In this document: piece by piece, positions 34,095 through 41,877 of the stretch | How positions within the stretch are numbered: position 1 is the stretch's first letter | Layout: every line of letters starts with the position of its first letter | DNA from: Erysipelotrichaceae bacterium UBA2227 | GTDB taxonomy: Bacteria > Bacillota_I > Bacilli_A > Erysipelotrichales > Erysipelotrichaceae | NCBI GenBank assembly: GCA_002348095.1 | Contig: DDYT01000047.1 | Coordinates: 1-55,580, forward strand | Direction: 5' to 3' | Length of the DNA: 55,580 nucleotides | Program-made: the position numbers and the translations under genes | Notes under the pieces: generated by a model | Databases searched by the model: none | The model's input: the letters and a program-made list of their open reading frames with translations, nothing else | Told to the model about the DNA's origin: nothing

Positions 34095-34113
34095 ACCACA
34101 AAGGAGGGTCGTT

Positions 34114-36435
34114 ATGGAAAATGAAAGAATTGAAGTCAGTGTCCCCGTCATATGTACGCGTGGCATTGTCGTGTTTCCCAACCAAGATATCATGATCGAG
34201 GTCGGTCGTGATAAAAGTGTCAACGCGGTGGAAGAATCAAACACCTATTTTAACGGCCATGTCTGGTTAGTCAGTCAACGCGATATATTAGTCGATGAAC
34301 CGCATGAAAATGATTTGTTTACGTTTGGAACGCTTTGCAGAATCAAAACGATCAAGCGTAAAGAAGGGTTTATGCGCGTGACCTTTAGCGGATTGCAACG
34401 GGCCAAACTTGTCCGGATGAGCGAAGATGACCGGATGTTTTTCGCCACGGTCTTGCCGATTGAAGATGTCACCGGTGATCCGATGGAAGAAATGGCGCTG
34501 ATCCGGCGAATTGCCAAAGAACTGGAACAAGTGGCTACTACCAATGCCAACTTCCCCACGGAGATGATCAATCAGCTGACAAAAGGAGTTTCTGCCGTAC
34601 AGCTGGCCGATCAGTTTGCGCAGTTTTTCCCGCTGCCGGTGGAGAAGAAGCAAATGCTGCTGGAAAAAGTCAACGTCAATGAACGGTTGATTTTGATCAT
34701 CCAGGAACTTCAGACCGAAAAGCAACTGTCGACGATCGAACAGGACATCAATGAGAAGGTCAAAGAGCGTATCGAGGACAATCAACGGGAATATTATTTA
34801 CGTGAGAAATTGCGTGCGATCAAAGAGGAACTGGGGGATGTTGCCCCGCGTGATGATGATACCGATGAACTTCGTAAGATGATCGAAGAAAATCCGTATC
34901 CGGAAAACATCAAGCAAAAGGCTTTGGAAGAACTGGCACGTTATGAAATGCTTCCGCAGGCATCCGGGGAATCCGGAGTCATCCGTACGTATCTTGACTG
35001 GCTGTTAAAGACTCCGTGGTGGCAGCTTACGGATGATAATGAAGATTTGAAAGCCGTTCGAAGCGTGTTGGATGGTGATCATTACGGTTTGAGCAAAGTC
35101 AAAGACCGTATCATGGAATATCTGGCTGTCAAAACTATGACCAAATCACTCAATGCACCGATTTTGTGTCTGGTAGGTCCTCCGGGGGTCGGTAAGACTT
35201 CGTTAGCGAAATCCATCGCTTCGGCTTTAGGCCGTAAGTTCATCAAAGCTTCGCTTGGTGGGGTTCGTGATGAGGCCGAAATCCGCGGTCACCGCCGTAC
35301 CTATCTGGGTTCGATGCCGGGCCGGATCATCCAGGGGATGAAAAAAGCAGGAGTTATCAATCCGGTATTCCTGATCGATGAAATTGATAAAATGTCGGCA
35401 GATTACAAGGGTGATCCTTCTTCGGCGATGCTGGAAGTGTTGGATCCTGAGCAAAATAAGCTGTTCTCCGATCACTATCTGGAAGAAGCTTATGATTTAT
35501 CCAATGTCATGTTCATCGCAACGGCAAACTATCTGGAAAACATTCCGCCGGCATTGCGTGACCGTTTGGAGATCATCAACTTATCTTCGTACACGGAAGA
35601 TGAAAAAATGAATATTGCCAAAAATCATCTGATCAAAAAGCAATTGGAGATTAACGGGCTTAAGGCGAAGCAGTTTAAAATCGGGGATGACGAATTGTTG
35701 TATATGATCCGTCACTATACCCGTGAAGCCGGAGTCCGTCAGTTGGAACGTATGATCGCTTCACTGTGCCGCAAGAGCGTTTTGGCAGTGCTAAAAGATA
35801 ACAAAAAGAGCATCACCATCACCAATGAACTGATCAATGAGTGGCTGGGTAAGGAAATATTTGAGTTTGGTAAAAAAGAGACTCAAAATCAGATCGGAGT
35901 CGTGACCGGCTTGGCCTATACGTCCTTTGGCGGTGATGTGCTGCCGGTGGAAGTCACCTTCTTTGAAGGGAAGGGCCGTCTGATCATGACCGGTCAGTTG
36001 GGTGAGGTCATGAAAGAATCCGCGGAAATCGCAACGGGGTATGTGAAGTCACATGCCAAGACCTTTGAGATCGATCCTAAGTTCTTCGAAACCCATGATA
36101 TACATATCCACGTGCCGGAAGGAGCAGTTCCGAAGGACGGTCCGAGTGCCGGGGTCACACTGACGACGGCGATCGTATCCGCACTGACACACCGTGAGGT
36201 GTACAGTGACTTGGCGATGACCGGTGAAGTGACGCTGCGCGGCAATGTCTTGCCGATCGGCGGTTTAAAAGAGAAATCACTGGCGGCGCATCGTGTCGGC
36301 ATTCATAATGTCGTCATTCCGAAGCAGAACCTAAAGGACATGGATGAGATTCCGCAGTCAGTCAAAGACACCATCAAGTTTATTCCGGTCGAAAATATGG
36401 AACAAGTGCTCAATGCAGCCTTGGTCAAGGTATGA
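34114..36435 (+). CDS. lon: ATP-dependent protease Lon
   Basis: Predicted 773-residue AAA+ serine protease. The N-terminal substrate-recognition domain (about residues 1-200) is followed by a coiled-coil helix, Walker A GPPGVGKT at 355-362, FLIDEIDKM as Walker B, and the protease domain with the catalytic dyad S678 (DGPSAG) and K721 (GGLKEK). These numbers are one less than the E. coli residues. AAGGAGGG precedes the ATG. The tig-lon-engB order matches Bacillus tig-clpX-lonB-lonA-ysxC with clpX and lonB missing. Because it lies downstream of CIRCE, lon may also be under HrcA. Confidence 0.96.
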   Translation: MENERIEVSVPVICTRGIVVFPNQDIMIEVGRDKSVNAVEESNTYFNGHVWLVSQRDILVDEPHENDLFTFGTLCRIKTIKRKEGFMRVTFSGLQRAKLVRMSEDDRMFFATVLPIEDVTGDPMEEMALIRRIAKELEQVATTNANFPTEMINQLTKGVSAVQLADQFAQFFPLPVEKKQMLLEKVNVNERLILIIQELQTEKQLSTIEQDINEKVKERIEDNQREYYLREKLRAIKEELGDVAPRDDDTDELRKMIEENPYPENIKQKALEELARYEMLPQASGESGVIRTYLDWLLKTPWWQLTDDNEDLKAVRSVLDGDHYGLSKVKDRIMEYLAVKTMTKSLNAPILCLVGPPGVGKTSLAKSIASALGRKFIKASLGGVRDEAEIRGHRRTYLGSMPGRIIQGMKKAGVINPVFLIDEIDKMSADYKGDPSSAMLEVLDPEQNKLFSDHYLEEAYDLSNVMFIATANYLENIPPALRDRLEIINLSSYTEDEKMNIAKNHLIKKQLEINGLKAKQFKIGDDELLYMIRHYTREAGVRQLERMIASLCRKSVLAVLKDNKKSITITNELINEWLGKEIFEFGKKETQNQIGVVTGLAYTSFGGDVLPVEVTFFEGKGRLIMTGQLGEVMKESAEIATGYVKSHAKTFEIDPKFFETHDIHIHVPEGAVPKDGPSAGVTLTTAIVSALTHREVYSDLAMTGEVTLRGNVLPIGGLKEKSLAAHRVGIHNVVIPKQNLKDMDEIPQSVKDTIKFIPVENMEQVLNAALVKV

Positions 36436-37013
36436 ACTGGGAAACAGGATTAGCCAGACTGGTGGTCAGTGCGCCGACACAGGCATCGTTTCCGGCAACG
36501 TCCATGGCCGAAATCGTCATGGCCGGAAAGAGTAATGTCGGTAAAAGCTCGCTGATCAACGGGTTGGTCAATCGCAAAAATCTGGCATACGTCGGGCAGA
36601 CCCCCGGCAAAACACGCATGCTCAATTTCTATCAGATCAGTGAACAGCTGATGCTGGTGGATGCACCGGGGTATGGGTTCGCCAATCGCTCGATGCAGGA
36701 GCAGATCAGCTACGGTATCCTGATGGATTCGTATTTTACGATGCGAAAGCAATGTAAAGCGGTCCTGTTGGTAGTCGATATCCGTCGCGGTTTGTGCGAG
36801 GATGATAAGCTGATGATCGGATTTGCCAAGGAGTCAAAACTGCCGTATGCGATCATTGTCACCAAATGTGATAAGGTCGGATCGCAGATGAAGGCGAAGC
36901 AGATCAGGATGATCAAGGAGGAGTCTTCTTCCTTGGTGCTGAGTTATTCGGCGGTCAATAAGGAAGGCATTGAAGAAATCAGAGAGTTGATAGAGCGTTG
37001 GGTTGCATCCTGA
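36432..37013 (+). CDS. engB: Ribosome biogenesis GTPase YsxC/EngB
   Basis: Predicted 193-residue TrmE-Era-family GTPase required for 50S subunit assembly. G1 is GKSNVGKSS near residues 31-39, G3 DAPGYG near residues 76-81, G4 TKCD near residues 143-146, and G5 is the SYSAVNKEG region. Its ATG overlaps the lon stop (ATGA), as in Bacillus lonA-ysxC. The gene ends within an intrinsic terminator. Confidence 0.94.
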   Translation: MNWETGLARLVVSAPTQASFPATSMAEIVMAGKSNVGKSSLINGLVNRKNLAYVGQTPGKTRMLNFYQISEQLMLVDAPGYGFANRSMQEQISYGILMDSYFTMRKQCKAVLLVVDIRRGLCEDDKLMIGFAKESKLPYAIIVTKCDKVGSQMKAKQIRMIKEESSSLVLSYSAVNKEGIEEIRELIERWVAS

Positions 37014-37023
37014 CGCTTTTTTT
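36994..37023 (+). terminator. Terminator of the tig-lon-engB operon
   Basis: AGCGT / ACGCT outer stem enclosing a short GG/CC helix, followed by seven T. The engB stop is in the right arm. Confidence 0.7.
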
Positions 37024-37035
37024 GTGCAAAACATT

Positions 37036-37067
37036 TTGACATTCAAAGTGATAATGTTACACTTTGA
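37036..37067 (+). promoter_or_regulatory. Promoter with an inverted repeat upstream of the TspO-like gene
   Basis: TTGACA at 37036, a 16-base spacer and TACACT at 37058-37063. An 8-bp perfect dyad, TCAAAGTG (37043-37050) and CACTTTGA (37060-37067) with nine bases between, covers the spacer and -10. TTTGACA also occurs twice, at 37035 and 37063. The placement suggests a repressor site of unknown owner. Confidence 0.55.
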
Positions 37068-37083
37068 CAAAGGAGGATTCCTT

Positions 37084-37848
37084 ATGAAAAATCAGTTGAT
37101 CAGAAAGGCTGTATTGCTGATTACTTTTGCCGGGATGGTTGGAGCCAATGCATTAGCGAATATCCTTCCGATCAACGGGATCACGACAGGTGCTATTTCT
37201 GATTCATATCCCAATCTGTTTGCTCCGGCCGGATATACTTTTGCTATTTGGGGCTTGATTTATCTGGCACTTTTGTTTGCTCTCGGTCGTCTGCTTTTTC
37301 AGAAGGAATCCGAGTTTTCGGTGGTAAGCTCTTGGTTTATCGTTTCCAATCTGGCAAATACTGCCTGGATATTCGCCTGGCACTATCGTATGATTGCACT
37401 TTCCCTGGGGTTGATCTTAGTCGCCATGGTTTCTGTATTGCGGATCGTATTTCATCTTGTGCCTAAGGAAAACCGTCTGTTGGGCATTTCGGCTCGGTTA
37501 CCCTTTGAAATCTATGGAGGCTGGCTGCTGGTGGCGACCGTGGCCAATGTGACGACATTGCTGGTCGATGCCGGTTTCGACGGTTTTGGGATTTCTGAAG
37601 TCATCTGGATGATCTTTATTCTGGCGATCGGTTGGCTGATTATCACGCTTACGATCATTCGGGTGCGCAGTTTTGCGATCGGGTTTGTATTTCTTTGGGC
37701 TTACGGCGGCATTTTGAGTAAGCATGTTTCGTCCGGTCCCGGATTTGCTTCCGCGTATCCTTCGGTCATATTTACGGTTGCGGGGTTAATGGTTCTGATG
37801 ATCATGCTTTTGACGATCATGTGGCTAAGAAGTAAGAAAGTAAGTTAA
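37084..37848 (+). CDS. TspO/MBR-like tryptophan-rich membrane protein
   Basis: Predicted 254-residue membrane protein with about seven hydrophobic segments. NLFAPAGYTFAIWGLIYLALL near residues 49-69 is the characteristic signature of the larger tryptophan-rich sensory/TspO-related proteins. Classical TspO has about 160 residues and five helices, so this is the long variant, whose function is unknown; tetrapyrrole or lipid binding is only a family-level guess. AAAGGAGG precedes the ATG. It has its own promoter with a dyad operator and is followed by a diguanylate cyclase gene after 27 bases. Confidence 0.75.
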   Translation: MKNQLIRKAVLLITFAGMVGANALANILPINGITTGAISDSYPNLFAPAGYTFAIWGLIYLALLFALGRLLFQKESEFSVVSSWFIVSNLANTAWIFAWHYRMIALSLGLILVAMVSVLRIVFHLVPKENRLLGISARLPFEIYGGWLLVATVANVTTLLVDAGFDGFGISEVIWMIFILAIGWLIITLTIIRVRSFAIGFVFLWAYGGILSKHVSSGPGFASAYPSVIFTVAGLMVLMIMLLTIMWLRSKKVS

Positions 37849-37875
37849 AACATTTATTGAGTGAGGATGCTGCTT

Positions 37876-38922
37876 ATGTCAACGATTGAAAACAAAGACT
37901 ATCAGCGCTACTATATACAGTCAAATCTCGTTTATTTCGGAGCCATCGTCATGCATGTGGTGCTTGGGTTTTTTTTCCTGTGGCTAAACAGCATGGAAGC
38001 CTTTTGGGCCAATCTGGTCGTTTTTGGTGTGGCAGTGTATGCCGTTGTTCTCAACCGGCAGTACCGGTATGCATTTGCCAGTCTGATTTACATCTCAACC
38101 ACGACGATCGTCATCACTTTTCAAATCATCATCTTTGGCATGGAAGCCGGACTTTTTTACTATTATATCAACATGGCAATGCTCATCATTTTTACCAACT
38201 GGAAAAACCGGGAGAAGGTCATCGGGATCGTGTTGGTGGCTTTGTTTGCAATGTCCGTTCATCAGTTTGTGTATTTCCAGACGCCTATTTATGTTTTGCC
38301 GAGAAACCTCATTCATTTGTGGCATCATTTCAATCTGATCCTCAATATGTTTGCCATCGGTCACTCCGCCTATTTCTTTATGAAGATTGCGGATGAGGCG
38401 GAAGAGCGGCTCATCGTACAGGCAAAAACCGACTTTGTGACCGGTGTAAAAAACCGGGGAGCCCTTATGATGACACTGGATCACGAAATCGAGCATCACT
38501 TGCCCTTGGGCGGGGGAATAGGGGTCATCATGGGGGATATCGATCATTTTAAAAAGATCAATGATACCTACGGGCACATCGCCGGGGATGTCGTGTTGGC
38601 AAGGATCAGTCAGTTGCTGATGGAATGTCTGCGTGAGACTGATGTGATCGGCCGTTACGGCGGGGAGGAGTTTCTGATGATCTGCCATGTCCGGGATTTG
38701 CGGACACTGGAGACCATTGCCCAGCGGATGAGAGAAACGATTGCCAGGCAGAAATTTGAGTTTGCGGGAGATACATTGTCGGTCACTATGAGCTTTGGGG
38801 TCGTGTATATCAAGTACAAGGATGAGAATATCACCAGTGAGAAAGTCATCGATCTGGTCGATCAGCAGCTGTATTCATCCAAGAGCAACGGTCGCAACAT
38901 GGTCACGGCCATCGAGAGTTAG
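37876..38922 (+). CDS. Membrane diguanylate cyclase (GGDEF domain)
   Basis: Predicted 348-residue protein with about six N-terminal membrane segments (residues 10-175) and a C-terminal GGDEF domain that makes c-di-GMP from two GTP. The active site GGEEF is at 262-266, with the product-inhibition I-site RETD at 253-256 exactly five residues before it, so the enzyme should be active and feedback-controlled. MGDIDHFKKINDTYGH is the usual metal and substrate segment. I chose ATG 37876, preceded by GAGG; GTG 37861 is an alternative. It is the only c-di-GMP synthase in the window, 8 kb from a c-di-GMP-II riboswitch. Confidence 0.9.
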   Translation: MSTIENKDYQRYYIQSNLVYFGAIVMHVVLGFFFLWLNSMEAFWANLVVFGVAVYAVVLNRQYRYAFASLIYISTTTIVITFQIIIFGMEAGLFYYYINMAMLIIFTNWKNREKVIGIVLVALFAMSVHQFVYFQTPIYVLPRNLIHLWHHFNLILNMFAIGHSAYFFMKIADEAEERLIVQAKTDFVTGVKNRGALMMTLDHEIEHHLPLGGGIGVIMGDIDHFKKINDTYGHIAGDVVLARISQLLMECLRETDVIGRYGGEEFLMICHVRDLRTLETIAQRMRETIARQKFEFAGDTLSVTMSFGVVYIKYKDENITSEKVIDLVDQQLYSSKSNGRNMVTAIES

Positions 38923-38928
38923 GATGCA

Positions 38929-38957
38929 TTGACTTTTGTGTGTCGATTGTGTAAAAT
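38929..38957 (+). promoter_or_regulatory. valS promoter
   Basis: TTGACT, a 17-base spacer and TAAAAT, seven bases before the start of the T-box leader. It begins six bases after the GGDEF gene. Confidence 0.65.
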
Positions 38958-38963
38958 AGGTTC

Positions 38964-39174
38964 AGTTCAGTGAAGAGGAAAGAGCATGTGTTTGGGTCAT
39001 TCAGAGAGTTTTGGGTCGGTGAAACAAAACCAAAGAAGACATGCGAAGTCACCTTGGAGAAAAAGCTTTGAATTCAGTAGAAGCTTTCGTTGCCGGCGTT
39101 AACGGATCAAAGATGCACGCATGTGCAAATTTAGGTGGTACCGCGTTAAACGCCCTAAGCAGGGCGTTTTTTTT
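38964..39174 (+). promoter_or_regulatory. T-box leader, valine specific, controlling valS
   Basis: A complete T-box leader of about 210 bases. Stem I features include GTGAAGAGGA near 38970 and AGAGAG near 39002. The specifier loop reads GAAGTCACC with the valine codon GTC at 39048-39050. The T-box AGGTGGTACCGCG at 39133-39145 offers TGGT to the ACCA end of uncharged tRNA-Val. The terminator is AAACGCCCT / AGGGCGTTT (39148-39169) with eight T. Uncharged tRNA-Val should favour read-through into valS. Confidence 0.95.
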
Positions 39175-39192
39175 GTGAAAAGGAGAGCGCTT

Positions 39193-41790
39193 ATGAAAAG
39201 AGAATTAGCAGCTAAGTATCATCCGCATACCGTTGAAGAGGGAAAGTATGCTCAGTGGGTCAAGGCCGGTTATTTTACGGCCGGTGATTTGAGCAAGAAG
39301 CCGTTTTGCATCGTGATCCCGCCGCCCAATGTCACCGGGAAACTTCATCTGGGACATGCCTGGGATACGACATTGCAAGACATTACCTCACGGTTTAAGC
39401 GGATGCAGGGATATGACATGCTTTGGCTTTCCGGAATGGACCATGCCGGAATCGCGACTCAGGCCAAGGTCGAGCAGCGGTTAAGGGAAGACGGGATTTC
39501 CCGCTATGACTTAGGCAGAGAGAAATTTCTGGAACGGGCGTGGCAGTGGAAAGAGGAGTATGCCGGTTTTATCCGTGAGCAGTGGGCAAAAATGGGCCTG
39601 TCCTTGGACTATACGCGGGAGCGTTTTACGTTGGATGAAGGACTATCCCAAGCTGTAAAAAAGGTATTTGTCGATCTGTATCATGACGGATTGATTTTTC
39701 AGGGTGAGCGGATCATCAATTGGGATCCGCAGGCCAAGACGGCACTTTCTAACATCGAGGTCAATCACAAAGAAATTGAAGGAGCATTCTATACCTTTGC
39801 TTTTAAGGTCGTTGGCAGTAATGATGTGTTGCATGTCGCTACGACCCGTCCGGAAACGATGTTTGGGGATGTATGTGTTTTCGTTCATCCTCAAGATCCG
39901 CGTTTCGCCCATCTGATCGGCAAAACCGTCATCAATCCGGCCTCTTATTTAGAAATGCCGATTCTGGCGGATGAGTATATCGACCGTGAATTCGGTACCG
40001 GAGCAATGAAATGTACACCGGCTCATGATCCCAATGACTTTGTCCTGGGGGAAAAGCACGGTTTGGCCCGTCCGATCTGTATTCATCCCGATGGAACGAT
40101 GAATGAGCTGGCACAGGAATTTGAGGGTTTGGATCGCTTTGAATGCCGTAAGCAATTGGTTGAGCGGATGCAAGGTGAGGGAACTGTTGTCAAGATTGAA
40201 AAGCATGTTCATATGGTCGGACATTCGGAGCGTACCGATGTCATCGTTGAACCGTATCTGTCGAAGCAGTGGTTTGTAAAGATGAAGCCGTTGGCACAGG
40301 ATGTGTTGGATCATCAGCTCGATGAGCAAAGTAAAATTCAGTTTTTCCCGCCGCGCTTCGATAAGACATTTACTTCGTGGCTGGAAAATATCGAGGACTG
40401 GTGCATTTCCCGTCAGTTGTGGTGGGGACACCGGATTCCGGCGTGGTTTCATAAGGATTCGGGTGAGATTTATGTCGGTTTGGAAGCGCCGGTCGATATT
40501 GAAAACTGGCATCAGGATGAGGATGTTCTGGATACCTGGTTTTCATCAGCATTGTGGCCGTTTTCGACCTTGGGCTGGCCCGAAGAAACCGCGGATTTCA
40601 AGCGTTATTATCCTAACGATGTGCTTATTACAGGATATGATATTATTTTCTTCTGGGTCGCCCGGATGGCGTTTCAGGCACGCTATTTTACGGATGATGT
40701 GCCGTTTCGTCATGTATTGATCCATGGATTGGTCCGGGATGCGCAGGGACGTAAGATGAGCAAGTCACTGGGCAACGGGGTCGATCCGATGGATGTCATC
40801 GAGAAGTACGGGACCGATGCGTTGCGTTTCTTCTTGACGACCAATTCGGCACCGGGACAGGATTTGCGTTATATCGAGGAAAAGGTGGAGGCTTCGTGGA
40901 ACTTTATCAATAAGTTCTGGAATGCATCGCGCTTTGTTCTTATGAATCTTCCTGAGGATTTTGATGAGTCGATGGTCGATCTTTCTTCGATCGGGATCAT
41001 TGATGCGTGGATTTTAGGTAAGCTTAATGATGTGATCGACAATGTCACTGCCAATATGGAGAAATATGAGTTCGGTATGGTCGGTAACCAACTGACGGCA
41101 TTTGTCTGGGATGATTTCTGCTCATGGTATATCGAGTTAAGCAAGCCCGGATTAAACAGTGAAGATCCGAAGGTGCGTTTGGCTGCGGTATCGACGCTGT
41201 ATGTCGCATTAAAGGCGATCGTAAAGCTTCTACATCCGTTTATGCCCTTTGTTACGGAAGAAATTTTCGCACAGCTCGATGATCAGCCGTGCTGTATCAG
41301 TAAATGGCCGACCATGTTCAATATTGAAAAGGTTGATTTGGCACAGATTGATCAGCTCATCAGTGTCATTTCGACGGTCCGTGAGTTACGGCTGAGCAAA
41401 AGTATCAAGTACGCCGTAGAGCTTAAAGGTCAGATCGTCGTTGATGACAGGGCGGTAGAACTTTCTGAGGCGATCGGTTCGGTGATCAAGAAGATGGTCA
41501 ATCTCTCGGTGGTTTCTTCTGTCGAAGGGGAAACGATGGTGTTGCCGATTCTGGGGGCGACGCTGGTTCTTTCGACGGAGGGTCTGATCGACAGGGCGGC
41601 TGAACGAGAGAAACTGTTGGGTGAGAAGAAACGTCTGATCAGCGAAATCGAGCGTGGCGAAGGCATGTTGTCCAACCCCAGTTTCGTAAACAAGGCTCCG
41701 GCTGTCAAAGTTGAGGCGGAAAAGTCCAAGTTAACGGAATATCGCCGTCAGTTGGAAATTGTCGAAGCGAGATTAACTCAATTGGGCTGA
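39193..41790 (+). CDS. valS: Valyl-tRNA synthetase
   Basis: Predicted 865-residue class I synthetase charging tRNA-Val. The HIGH-type motif HLGH is at 52-55 in PPPNVTGKLHLGHAW and KMSKS is at 521-525. A CP1 editing domain lies between them (THDP-type TPAHDPNDF region near residue 275), and the C-terminal coiled-coil arm (AEREKLLGEKKRLISEIERGE) is typical of ValRS. AAAGGAGA precedes the ATG; the frame upstream runs through the T-box terminator. No folC follows, unlike in Bacillus. Confidence 0.97.
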   Translation: MKRELAAKYHPHTVEEGKYAQWVKAGYFTAGDLSKKPFCIVIPPPNVTGKLHLGHAWDTTLQDITSRFKRMQGYDMLWLSGMDHAGIATQAKVEQRLREDGISRYDLGREKFLERAWQWKEEYAGFIREQWAKMGLSLDYTRERFTLDEGLSQAVKKVFVDLYHDGLIFQGERIINWDPQAKTALSNIEVNHKEIEGAFYTFAFKVVGSNDVLHVATTRPETMFGDVCVFVHPQDPRFAHLIGKTVINPASYLEMPILADEYIDREFGTGAMKCTPAHDPNDFVLGEKHGLARPICIHPDGTMNELAQEFEGLDRFECRKQLVERMQGEGTVVKIEKHVHMVGHSERTDVIVEPYLSKQWFVKMKPLAQDVLDHQLDEQSKIQFFPPRFDKTFTSWLENIEDWCISRQLWWGHRIPAWFHKDSGEIYVGLEAPVDIENWHQDEDVLDTWFSSALWPFSTLGWPEETADFKRYYPNDVLITGYDIIFFWVARMAFQARYFTDDVPFRHVLIHGLVRDAQGRKMSKSLGNGVDPMDVIEKYGTDALRFFLTTNSAPGQDLRYIEEKVEASWNFINKFWNASRFVLMNLPEDFDESMVDLSSIGIIDAWILGKLNDVIDNVTANMEKYEFGMVGNQLTAFVWDDFCSWYIELSKPGLNSEDPKVRLAAVSTLYVALKAIVKLLHPFMPFVTEEIFAQLDDQPCCISKWPTMFNIEKVDLAQIDQLISVISTVRELRLSKSIKYAVELKGQIVVDDRAVELSEAIGSVIKKMVNLSVVSSVEGETMVLPILGATLVLSTEGLIDRAAEREKLLGEKKRLISEIERGEGMLSNPSFVNKAPAVKVEAEKSKLTEYRRQLEIVEARLTQLG

Positions 41791-41829
41791 TTTGTAGTGT
41801 TTACAGTAGTAAATAAGGTGATTTTCTAG

Positions 41830-41835
41830 TATAAT
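41830..41835 (+). promoter_or_regulatory. -10 element upstream of ppdK
   Basis: TATAAT 42 bases before the ppdK start. The -35 region is unclear (TAGTAA at 17 bases). TAAGGAGG follows as a strong ribosome-binding site. Confidence 0.5.
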
Positions 41836-41877
41836 GTTGTGCGTATGAAAGTTTGGCTTTTTGCCTAAGGAGGAAAC

